Shown here piece after piece: positions 31,865-41,224 of a stretch of DNA of 64,000 nt. The translations under genes and the position numbers were made by a program. The stretch is from Sorex araneus (taxonomy: Eukaryota; Chordata; Mammalia; Eulipotyphla; Soricidae), in NCBI RefSeq assembly GCF_027595985.1, contig NC_073303.1, forward strand, positions 326,677,679 through 326,741,678, read 5' to 3'. Position 1 is the stretch's first letter. Each line of letters begins with the position of its first letter. The notes beneath the pieces are model-generated. The model had not been told where the DNA came from. It saw only the letters and a program-made list of their open reading frames with translations, and ran no database searches.

Positions 31865-32870
31865 TTCTAATCCAGTGGTTTTCAACTGTTGGTCTGTGGA
31901 TCAGTTCCTGTCCATAGAAATGAACGGGTTGAGAATGTCTGATCTATCTCATTCAGTTCAGAGCTCTAGTTTTCAATTTCAGGTAACTGGGCTGATCTGC
32001 AGGTGTGAACACGTGAAAACCACAATCCAACACCCTCACTTACCACCTGGGAAATAGTCATAAGATGAACCTCAGTCTTTCAGTTTTCTTTTATAATATA
32101 TATGGTTAGCGCAAAAATCTAATACTTTCAAGTTGACCCTTTCCAAGCCCATGGCACACATTAGCTATTAAACTAATACTACCTAGTAATATTAGAAATA
32201 GAATCTTTGTGTCTTGACTCTAAAGTTAAAGGTATTTCTTTTATGCTCTCTATTCCATTTCACTGGAATTCCATTCAGTTTAACATGTAAGAGACCTTCT
32301 TATCAACATATACTTTGTTTTCCAAGGAGCCCAGATGCTTCCTTTCTGCTAACGTTTCCAGTAGTCAGCACTAATTGCTTTAATATGTTTGACCCATGGT
32401 CCCTGGCAGAGAGTGGGCTGCTCTAGGTGAGATTAATCCCAGGGAATGCCTATGATTACTGGCACACGTCAGAAGACAGTAAGCCCTGACTGGGCCCAAG
32501 GCAGGGTGCCAAGAATCAGAGCTTGATAATCAATGTTGAGATTAAACATCAAATCCAGCAAAGCCATAAGTAATATTTAATGACTAAAGGACAGAGCAAA
32601 GGAATTGTGAAAGAAATGACCCAAGGAACAGAGAATTGGAAGAAGGGTGGAGGAGCTCTAAGTAAACGGTCGTGATGAGATGGTGGCTTTCTGAGTAGTT
32701 GAGAAGGGGAGCATGGCAAAGCTAAACCCACTTGAAGAGCCAACCCTAGAATCTGAATATCCTTTTTTTTACTGCGTAGTGAAAATTCTCTATTTGATCA
32801 CTATTCATGAAATGTTTACTTTACATACATGCTTAAGGGCTCAACCCTCAAAGTGCCCATTCTGTAAAGA
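31865..32870. other. Repeat-poor intergenic sequence
   Basis: No gene recognised; short frames on both strands. Confidence 0.5.
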
Positions 32871-32874
32871 AATA

Positions 32875-33072
32875 GGAGCTGGAGTAATAAAACAACAGAT
32901 TGGGTGTTTGTCTTGTACGTAGCCAACCTGAATCTGATCACCAAAACCCAAATGGTCCCCCAAGTACCAGTAGGAGTAATTCCTGAGTGCAGAGCCAGGA
33001 GTAATTCCTGTGCATCACTGGGTATGCCCTCCTGCTCCACTCCCCCCCACACAAAGCTTTTTTAAAAAAGAA
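32875..33072 (+). mobile_element. SINE-A copy
   Basis: Sense copy: 'ggagctggagtaataaaaca', 'gaatctgatcaccaaaaccc', 'agtaattcctgagtgcagag' and the end 'acacaaagcttttttaaaa'. Confidence 0.85.
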
Positions 33073-33074
33073 AT

Positions 33075-33400
33075 ATAATTTGTGCATATTTTGTTACATC
33101 ACAAGATAGTATAAGTAAAATGTCATATGAGTAGTATAAACAACAGACTTTAGTTACTGCAAGAGAAGAGGAAATGGACCTTGGCTTCTTAACCTATAGC
33201 ATTTGGAGAAAAGAACGTCAAGATTTGTGAGGATTTGCCTGTAGGCTGGATACACAGCAAGTGAGAGATGAAGTGACAAAGACATAAATTTGTATTAGCA
33301 GCTTGTGGTAGTAGTCCAGGTATAAGGGGTTAAGGGTTTAGTATAGGTCTTTGCAATGTATACATCTTAAATTTGTAAATTTCCTCACACTCAAGTTCAT
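33075..33400. other. AT-rich intergenic sequence
   Basis: Nothing recognised. Confidence 0.5.
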
Positions 33401-33404
33401 CTCT

Positions 33405-33585
33405 TTCTGGGAGAGAGTATAGGGGTAAGGCAATGTCTTCCACATAACCAAGTCCTGCTTGGTCTCTGGCACCAAATATGGTTCTCTGAGCACTGACAGG
33501 AGTAATCCCTGAACACAGATTCAGGAGTTATCCCTGAGCACAGCCTGGTGTTGTCCCCCCAAAACAAACAATAACATCTTCAAGT
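33405..33585 (+). mobile_element. SINE-A copy
   Basis: Sense copy: 'gggagagagtataggggtaa', 'ctgacaggagtaatccctga', 'agcacagcctggtgttgtcc' and the A-rich end 'ccccaaaacaaacaataac'. Confidence 0.8.
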
Positions 33586-33764
33586 TCAGCTATTTATATA
33601 TTATATATTTTTTTCTTAAAGACGTAGTATCAAAATTAGTGTACATTTAGCTCATTAAGTCATGTCCAGCTGAATATTTTTTGAGCCAATATTTTTTTAT
33701 ATATATATACTGACCCAGCTTTGTTTAGAGGGAGTGGAGATTAGCAGGTGGATATCATGTAAGA

Positions 33765-33780
33765 GAGAGCAATTTTTATT
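33765..33780. repeat. Target-site duplication, left, of minus-strand composite C
   Basis: 16 bp, exact match to 34486-34501; its end merges with the T-rich tail. Confidence 0.88.
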
Positions 33781-34485
33781 TTTATTTATTTTTATTTTTG
33801 CAATTTTTAAATATTTTATTCTCATGAAGTAGTTCACAATAGTTCAGTGCAGATAATATTCAAACATCAATCCCACCACTGAGCACCTTCTTACCAGAAT
33901 AAGAGGGAAGTGTATGAAGGTTGTTGTATATTGTTACATTTCATTCTGGAGCCATTTAAGCCCTTATCTGGGCTTAAATAGGCTTAAAATTTAAATACAA
34001 GCAAGTGTGTTAAAACCAAACAAATGTGTGCTACTTATACATAATCTAGAGTATAAGAAGTCATGCAGCCACAGATGAGGCCACAAGCTCTAGGAAATTC
34101 TGCAGCACTCTCTTCCGGGAGCTTTGGTTTATAGTCTCTCAATCTTGGCCGTTGATGAGATTTGAGATTGTGTGCCAGGGGCAGTTTGTGTGTGTGATTC
34201 CCAGGCTACTGGAAAACTGGGGATCTAGGGGGAGGAGGCCCAGTCCCGATCCAAGTGGGCTTGGAGGTCTCAGTCATGGGGCCTGCATACTTGGATTCCT
34301 GCGCTGGTTCCTTCATGGGCGAGGCTCATCCGAGCAGGTGGAGGTTGGCCTTGAGCATGGCAACAGTTTGGTTCCTGAGGTTTTCAGCTGCCAGGGTTCT
34401 GCATGGGATGGAAAGAGAAACTCAACCTACCCCCCTCTGAGGTGTCCAGGGCAGACCGACTGGCACAGGGTCAGGAAATTCTGCC
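33781..34485 (-). mobile_element. Composite C with a distinct LINE-like 3' end
   Basis: A 705-bp insertion with a perfect 16-bp duplication, 'gagagcaatttttatt' (33765-33780, 34486-34501). In antisense the right part (about 34080-34485) is a C unit ('gaggtctcagtcatgg', 'ttcctgaggttttcagctgc', 'ttatagtctctcaatcttgg'). The left part (33781-34080) is an AT-rich 3' end with a repeated TTTTTATT tail, different from the L1 3' ends at 20.0 or 27.0 kb but sharing 'gtggtgggattg' with 56.9 kb. A short hairpin, 'taagccc'/'gggctta', lies at about 33958-33977. Confidence 0.85.
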
Positions 34486-34501
34486 GAGAGCAATTTTTAT
34501 T
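34486..34501. repeat. Target-site duplication, right, of minus-strand composite C
   Basis: Exact copy of 33765-33780. Confidence 0.88.
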
Positions 34502-34587
34502 GGTGAGATGTTATTGTAATGCATTATGCTAAATAAACCTGGAAATGTGGTAGAATTGAGTTCAAATGTATCAACTTGCAATTTTTA

Positions 34588-34780
34588 TTTTTTTTTTATT
34601 TTTTATTTTTTTTTTGCTTTTTGGGTCACACCTGGCGATGCACAGGGGTTACTCCTGGCTCTGCACTCAGGAATTACCCCTGGCAGTGCTCAGGGGACCA
34701 TATGGGATGCTGGGATTCGAACCCGGGTTGGCCGCGTGCAAGGCAAACGCCCTACCCGCTGTGCTATCACTCCAGCCCCT
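34588..34780 (-). mobile_element. Young SINE-A copy
   Basis: Antisense copy close to the apparent consensus: T-rich tail at 34588-34614, 'gctttttgggtcacacctgg', 'gattcgaacccgggttggcc' and 'gctgtgctatcactccagcc'. A 9-bp duplication, 'caattttta', is seen at 34579-34587 and 34781-34789; in sense it begins TAAAAA, consistent with L1 endonuclease. Confidence 0.93.
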
Positions 34781-34949
34781 CAATTTTTAATAAATTACTT
34801 AAAAGTTCTCTATATATACTTCCAATTTCTCATCTCTAATATGGGATTAATAATACCTACCTACTGGTATTAAGGTTTGATTTTTATGAGATTGTATAAT
34901 AGTACTTTCTTTACATAGCCAACATTCCAGACATATTTGCAAAGGGTAT

Positions 34950-35112
34950 ATGTGGTTTGGGGCCAGACTCAGCAGTGCTCAGAATTTACTCCTGGCTCTG
35001 TGCTCAGGAATCAATCCTGGATATCCTCAGGGGACCATAGCCTGGAATAGAACCTGGGTCTGCCACATGCAAGACAAGTGCCTAATCTGCTATATTACCT
35101 CTCCAGCCCTTT
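34950..35112 (-). mobile_element. SINE-A copy
   Basis: Antisense copy: 'tactcctggctctgtgctca', 'aatagaacctgggtctgcca', 'catgcaagacaagtgcctaa' and 'ctctccagcc'. Confidence 0.87.
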
Positions 35113-35114
35113 TC

Positions 35115-35530
35115 TCGTAACATTTTATCATTGCTACCTCATCATTTTAAAGGTCACATCTCTGTCATCTTATATGTTAATGAGGTCACCAGAAGTTTCT
35201 GTGTAACCAGAGCTCAGGAACTGCATTAAGAACAACTGCATTAAGTTCTGCACAATTGAAGTTGTAAAAACAAATGATACAGATACCTATATGGGAGATA
35301 TGAAAATGTCTCATTGTGCCTTGCAGACAGGTACAGCCTTTTGGAAAAACACCACGTCCCAATAGCCAACAAAAATTGGTCACAGGTATGCATCAGCCAT
35401 GGTGTGGGATTCCCCAGCCTCCGTGGTCTTCAGATGCCTGATCTCCCTCTGACATCAGTATGTGTCCTCATGAACCAGCACAGCCACTTGTTGCTAGTTT
35501 TAATTTTTTTTAATTAGATAAAATTTAAAT
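35115..35530. other. Repeat-poor intergenic sequence
   Basis: Nothing recognised. Confidence 0.5.
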
Positions 35531-35534
35531 ATCA

Positions 35535-35712
35535 GGGCTGAAGGGATAGTGCAGTGGTTAGGGCACTTGCCTTGCATGCAGCTGACTTGAGTTAAATCTC
35601 TGGCATCTCATACATCACATGAACACTGCCAGGATTAATTCCTAAGGGCAGAGCCTAGGAATAAACCCTGAGCATCAATGGGTGTGGCTCGAAAACCAAA
35701 AACAAAAAGGTT
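35535..35712 (+). mobile_element. SINE-A copy
   Basis: Sense copy: 'agggctgaagggatagtgca', 'ggcacttgccttgcatgcag', 'gagcatcaatgggtgtggct' and the tail 'cgaaaaccaaaaacaaaaag'. Confidence 0.9.
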
Positions 35713-35714
35713 TT

Positions 35715-37610
35715 AAATAAATAATAAACTTTAAAAAATTTGAAATGCCAGACTTTTAAAAAGTGAAGCATTAAGTATCTTAATTGAAGCAGAATTGTCA
35801 ACAGTGTGTATACATGTGCTGGCATGAATGCTCTAATTTTAGAGATCAGATGTCAAATTAGTTTGAAAAAAACTAGGGCTTTTATAGAGAAAGTAGAAGA
35901 GAAAGACCCTTTCTCTTTGGTTTCATGTGATTTATCTAACAAAGATTCTGAAAACACTATGAAGAAGAAAGTCTTGGGCTTAGAAACAGGGCACATGAAA
36001 ATCAAGAGAGACAAAGATTCAGGAAGCACACTGTTGGGATTGAGTATTCTGATTTCAGGGGTAATATTGGCATCCTGATACTTTTTTAAAAAAATATTTA
36101 TTCATTGTTCTTCTTTCTGCATCCCCAAATTTGGCTTTAAATATCAGTGACTATATTCATGCAAAAATTCTCAGATTTATATCAACTCAAGACTAGTATT
36201 TTGACAAGGCAGTGTTCGAATCACTCCATAAGCATCGAAGAATTACCTGTAGTTTCTTTTAAAACTGTCAAAATATTCTGCTCTATAATAAGAAGGGTAG
36301 AAGAAACCTCCAACAAATACAAAAATGTTCAGTTAACTAGTCAGAATCCCAAATAATTTTGAAGTTGTCATGAATTTAAGCGGTATCTCTATATGATTAA
36401 GAATATCTGTGATTTATTTTGGTAACTCATGATGTTATGAATATTACAGACGTTTGTTTTCTGTACTGAATTTAAGTATAATTATGAACTTTTGTTTGAG
36501 GTAAGTAAAAATAAAGTTAGGTTTTCTTCTTCAAAATGAATAAAAATAATCTGGGCTATGTCAAAGAAAACTTTGAACATTGGTCTCCAGCACACTTCAA
36601 CACTTTCAGTATGTTTCCTACTCATGGGCTCAAGTTTGGGGGGAGAGCACAGAGAGAATTTACAAAAGCATCCCCTGAAAATTCCTGTCTTCTTAAACAG
36701 TTCACTGAACATGAAGGATAAAGCTTAATCAGGTATGATTTCAGCAGAGACCACCTAGTTAGTATCATTGAATGCTTTGGATAAGCTTGGCTGGGATAAG
36801 TAACCTATTGAACCCTGAATAGATGGAGTGGACAGAAATCTAAACATCGTTCAAAGCAGCAAAGTCATAGACATTAACCTTCAACAAATATTTATTGAAT
36901 ATCTGGCAGCCTCACTGCTCTCCTTCCAGAGGAACTAAGGAACTAAAGAAGGGCAACAAGAGAGACACACATGTGACCAACCACAATTTATTTTCACAAG
37001 CAACATGCTAAAGAACAAAGAACAAAGAACCAAGAATACACATCAAAAATGGCAGTATATTCTGATGGGGGGATGGGGAGGCTGAAGTCATCTGGAAGAG
37101 CTTACAGAAGTGTAATATTCATGGGGGGGTCTTGGGAAGTGAAGAAATTCACCACAGAGAAAAAGGAAGAAACTTTCTATAAGAGGGAGAGCAGAATTCA
37201 CCGTGGCAAATAGCACTTGGCATTTTTATGGATGAAATATAAACTGTGGAGGAAGAATGGTGAAGGAGAGAATTAAAATGATATTGCAATCAGATCCCGA
37301 AGGAGTCTGAGTATCAAGTTAAGCAATGAGGGCTTTATTCTGTAAGTATTATGAACCACTGACTCATTTATTCAAATAAAATTTTAGGGGTTCTTCTACA
37401 TACTAAGTACCATGTCAGCATTTGAAAAGGAAAAGGACAGTCTTTGTCCAAGATCCTGTGGTCTAGCAGGAAGAAAGACAACCATCACTCCACAGTAAGT
37501 TTAATGTTAGGACAGTAGTGGGAATATGAGAATCTGAGAGACCAGGAAGGCCTCATAAATAAAGGGACCAAGGACATGAGTCTGTTTTTCTAAGTTCAGG
37601 GGGTTATTTA
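35715..37610. other. AT-rich intergenic sequence
   Basis: No gene or repeat recognised in about 1.9 kb. An open frame of 90 codons at 35806-36078 has no recognisable domain and is probably chance. Confidence 0.5.
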
Positions 37611-37614
37611 CACT

Positions 37615-37990
37615 TTAAAATAGTTTAATGGCTTTGAATACCTGCCTTGCAAATGTATGGTCAGAAGTTCCACCCCTCAGTGTCACCTCATGCACCAGTT
37701 GTGATCCCAACAACTCTACTATTCAAGCCAGTCACTGCTCCTGTATGTCATCACCAAAGTTGCAAGGGATTTCTGGCCACCCCACATATGTGTAAGCACC
37801 ACAAGGGGTGAGAACTCTAGTGAACACAACTGAAAAGGTATGAGCAATCCAGTCAGGAAGTGTGATCCATGGTGTACATGTGTGTGAGCACTACAGACAG
37901 TGCTGGCTAGCTGGACAACCAGAACATTGTGGCCCTCAATTAACACCACAGCTCCCAATGAGCTTATGTGCAAGCACCGCTGGCTGATTG
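37615..37990 (+). mobile_element. Possible degenerate SINE
   Basis: Words such as 'gaatacctgccttgcaaatg' and 'cagaagttccacccctcagt' resemble the SINE-A head. The rest does not align, so both the call and the right boundary are uncertain. Confidence 0.35.
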
Positions 37991-37999
37991 TGTGAGACA

Positions 38000-39500
38000 T
38001 TCGGGGTCGATGAAACAACAGTATCAACAACAATGAAAGAAAGACAGAGGGAATAAATAACTCAAAGAAATTTGAATGCAACTCATGGACTTGAACATAA
38101 ACTCAACATTGGAAGAAAGCTTTCTCCAATGTAATCCTCGGAGGAATGGTAGCATCTCAAAGAATAAAAGGAAGTGTCATCTTCAAATCATAAGACTCAG
38201 AAGCAGTAGCTGGTAATTGGTAGAGTCTTCCAAAGAATAGCTCTAAAGATTAAAATGAGCATATCTCAAATTTGTAGTGAAATACACAAAATAACGCCAA
38301 CCTCCAGGCCCATCGAAGTGCTACCCTACAGGATCTTCCTCCCAACCAGCTATTAACTAATTCCTGCCAAGGTACTAAACGATGAGAGCAAAGATTTACC
38401 TCTAATGAGGAATTCGTAAGCATCAAAAAGCCCTTTATCATCAGCTGGAATAATGAGCTAATGGAGTGAATCCAGGCATGGTGACACGCAGGAGACAGAT
38501 ACTCGAGAGAAGGGCTTTCAGAACACCATTAAATTTACATCCCATAAAAGGTTCCTGATAATCTGCTTGTAATAGAAGCTCTGCACGGCCACTGTCAATT
38601 CTCTGCATGATAAAGTGGACCCTCTAAAAACAAATTATTTAATTAACCTGTACCTGAGCATACCCACAAAGCCCTCCAAAATTTCACAGCAAAGTAAACA
38701 TATTCCAAATGTGAACTTTGAAGCTTGACAATAAAAGCAGGCTGCTCCTTCTCTGCATCGGGGGTGAGCTCATATCAGAAGCCCCTGGCTGTCACCATGG
38801 ATGGCTGGAGATAATGAGTTTTTATAGGGTGGTGAGGGTGGATAATGACTCACTCCCACATCTCACAGCCCAGGTGCCTAAAGCAACTGGCAGTTCACTC
38901 TTGATTAGAGTGCTCACTGAAAAGCTTACCAGAACATTAAAAATAATAAAATTTCATTTTTGAAGAAAAGAGAAACAAAGTGACAGTTAGGCAGCTTCAA
39001 CTCAATAACATACAGATGTGGTTAGTCTGACAGCCCTACAGCAGACAGAGAAGCGCCTTGATGCCCAGCTCTGTCTTGTTGCTCCAGATACTACACTGTG
39101 GTTTTACAGGGAAGACATTTTGAACTGCCTTTTTCCTGTCTCTTTCAAATTGGGGGAGGTAAAGGTATAAAGACACAGGAAATTTGATTTTTATTGTTTA
39201 TAGGAATTTTGTTTATGTTTTATTATTTATAGGAAATATATATATATATATACAGTTCATGTCCTAAAGCATCCACTGTTTGCTTAGCTCATAATTAAGG
39301 TGGCGGGGAGTTGGATTGTCTGGTCTTTTTTGAGCTCATGAGTGTGTCTGAGTCAGATCCTAGGTGGGCACCTCAGTTTCTCAGAGCTGGCTGAGAGGCA
39401 AGGGTAGGACAGTCTGGACCCACACTTAAGGAGGAGTGAGGAACTGGACCCATTTTACAGTCTAGCAAAGACATGGCTATGCTTGTACTAGGCACAGGAC
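38000..39500. other. Repeat-free stretch, possible non-coding conservation
   Basis: No repeat or gene is visible between about 38000 and 39500 apart from a short TA run at 39237-39252. Several TAAT and ATTA words lie around 38340-38700. This is compatible with regulatory sequence, but nothing in the sequence proves it. Confidence 0.4.
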
Positions 39501-39504
39501 TGTT

Positions 39505-39700
39505 TTTCATTTGTCTGTTTTTAGCTTTGAAGTTATACCTGGCCTGTGCTCAGGGCTCTCTTTTGGTTCTGTATTCAGGGATCACGCCTGGTGAGGTCAG
39601 AGACTATTTGTGGTGCCAGGGACTCACTGCCTGAGTCAAACCAGGGTCTACTGCATGCAAGGCAAGTGCCCTATCCACTGTACCCAACCTCCACTAGTCC
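39505..39700 (-). mobile_element. SINE-A copy
   Basis: Antisense copy: 'agttatacctggcctgtgct', 'gtattcagggatcacgcctg', 'gagtcaaaccagggtctact' and 'gcatgcaaggcaagtgccct'. Confidence 0.85.
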
Positions 39701-40117
39701 CAGAACTGTTTAAGATGAAAGAGAAGAAAGAATTCTTGATATAATGACTACTTTATTACTGTTTTATTAGAACAGAATCAATTTCCAAGTCTGCTCGTTT
39801 GTTGTATTTTTTTAATTCAATGTCAAGACTCCTTGGCATATAATATGACACCATTTTTATAATAATCATAAAATATTACATAAAGTCATACTTTATATTC
39901 TTATTTTGCCTTTTCTGATAACTTTCCCTGACTATGGTCTTTTCTAGAGATCACCTTCACCTAGAGTGAAGGTTAGATGATTATTGGAGAGAAAATTAAT
40001 GTAGAAAATTTCTGCTAGCAAAATAGAGCTATTCCCTTAACACTCAGAAAATATAAACAATTTGCCCAAGACTAGCTACAAACAGGAATAGTTCTAGAAT
40101 CCCAGTTTCTTAATTAT

Positions 40118-40130
40118 TGATTCAGTACTA
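40118..40130. repeat. Target-site duplication, left, of truncated SINE-B
   Basis: Exact match to 40231-40243. Confidence 0.88.
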
Positions 40131-40230
40131 TTGCACTGTTGCACTCTTCCCATTGTTCATCAATTTGCTTGAGCAGGCACCAGTAATGTCTCCATTGTGA
40201 GACTTGTTGTTACTGTTTTGGGCATAAATA
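40131..40230 (-). mobile_element. 5'-truncated SINE-B with perfect target duplication
   Basis: Only the last 100 bp of SINE-B are present, antisense: tail-side 'ttgcactgttgcactcttcc', 'cttgagcaggcaccagtaat', ending at 'actgttttgggcataaata'. A perfect 13-bp duplication, 'tgattcagtacta', flanks it (40118-40130, 40231-40243). The element integrated in this truncated form. Confidence 0.9.
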
Positions 40231-40243
40231 TGATTCAGTACTA
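40231..40243. repeat. Target-site duplication, right, of truncated SINE-B
   Basis: Exact match to 40118-40130. Confidence 0.88.
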
Positions 40244-40479
40244 CATTTTTTTAATACCATGCAGGTTACCTAGAATTTTTAAGAGGTAAGTCTGTGACTC
40301 AACTATTTTTAGGTGACCAGAGGGCTCATGAACCTACAGTATCTTGTTTGAAAAGGTACATCCCACTGTCTATTGTTTCTTGTTCCTTTCAGCTGCTTGG
40401 GCTTCTTGGACCCCCTGCCCCTGACTACTAGCCATGATTCTTGAGGAACTACAGGGCCATTGTAACTGGGAGTAGTGCT

Positions 40480-40532
40480 CTTGCCTCTTTCCTACTGACA
40501 GTAAGCATTACTGTCAGTAGGAAAGAGGCAAG
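40480..40532. repeat. Perfect 25-bp inverted repeat with 3-nt loop
   Basis: Arms 40480-40504 and 40508-40532 are exact reverse complements, separated only by 'gca'. Neither arm occurs elsewhere in the window. A second, overlapping hairpin set follows at 40543-40572. Confidence 0.97.
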
Positions 40533-40542
40533 ATTACATAAA

Positions 40543-40572
40543 ATCTTATGTTTTATCTACATAAGATAAAAC
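40543..40572. repeat. Alternative 9-bp hairpins next to the 25-bp palindrome
   Basis: 'atcttatgt' (40543-40551) pairs with 'acataagat' (40559-40567), and 'gttttatct' (40550-40558) pairs with 'agataaaac' (40564-40572). The two foldings exclude each other. Confidence 0.9.
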
Positions 40573-40574
40573 CC

Positions 40575-41025
40575 CAAACATTATCATATAAACACAATTC
40601 TCTCATCAAACAGTTCTCACATCATGAAAGGTGAATTAGAAAATGTGCCCAGAAAGGTAGTTCAACAAAATTCCTCAGAGACCCAGGTTGCTGTTTTTTT
40701 CCCCCTGTTTTTCTGTGCAACTCTAGTGTTTCACTTCAACCCTCAAGAGCATCACACAGGCTCTGCCATCACTTGTGCCTTTCAAGCAATGAGAAAGTAG
40801 AAAATAAAAAAAATAGGCCCCGTTGTCACTAAGCAGTCATGCTGGGTCGCCTCTCTAGCATGTCCTCTCACTCCTGGTTTGTGAGCTTATCACAGAGCTA
40901 TACCCTACATTGTACCTCAGTGAAGTTGGCTTTCCTCGTATACTGGGAATAGGTTTTGTTTCTGTTTTTGTGCTACAAGGGAGTCTGAGAAAGTTACCTG
41001 GACACAGCTTGAATTTTAAAAGTAT
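40575..41025. other. Repeat-poor intergenic sequence
   Basis: Nothing recognised. Confidence 0.45.
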
Positions 41026-41029
41026 GACA

Positions 41030-41220
41030 GGGACTGGAGAGATAATACAGCGGGGAATGTTCTTGCCTTGCACATGGCCAACTTGGGTTCAATCATCAGC
41101 ATCCCATATGGTCCCCTGCACACCGCCAGGAGTGATCCCTGAGCAGAGACCAAGAGTAACCATGAACATTGCCAGGTGCAATACAACACACCCCTACCCC
41201 CAAGTAGAAAATAAATAACA
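41030..41220 (+). mobile_element. SINE-A copy
   Basis: Sense copy: 'gggactggagagataataca', 'aacttgggttcaatcatcag', 'atcccatatggtcccctgca' and an A-rich end 'gtagaaaataaataac'. Confidence 0.9.
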
Positions 41221-41224
41221 AAGC

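Noticed and set aside
40480-40532. Possible microRNA precursor
   Set aside because: The 3-nt loop and fully perfect 25-bp stem are not typical of microRNA hairpins, and no extended lower stem is present.
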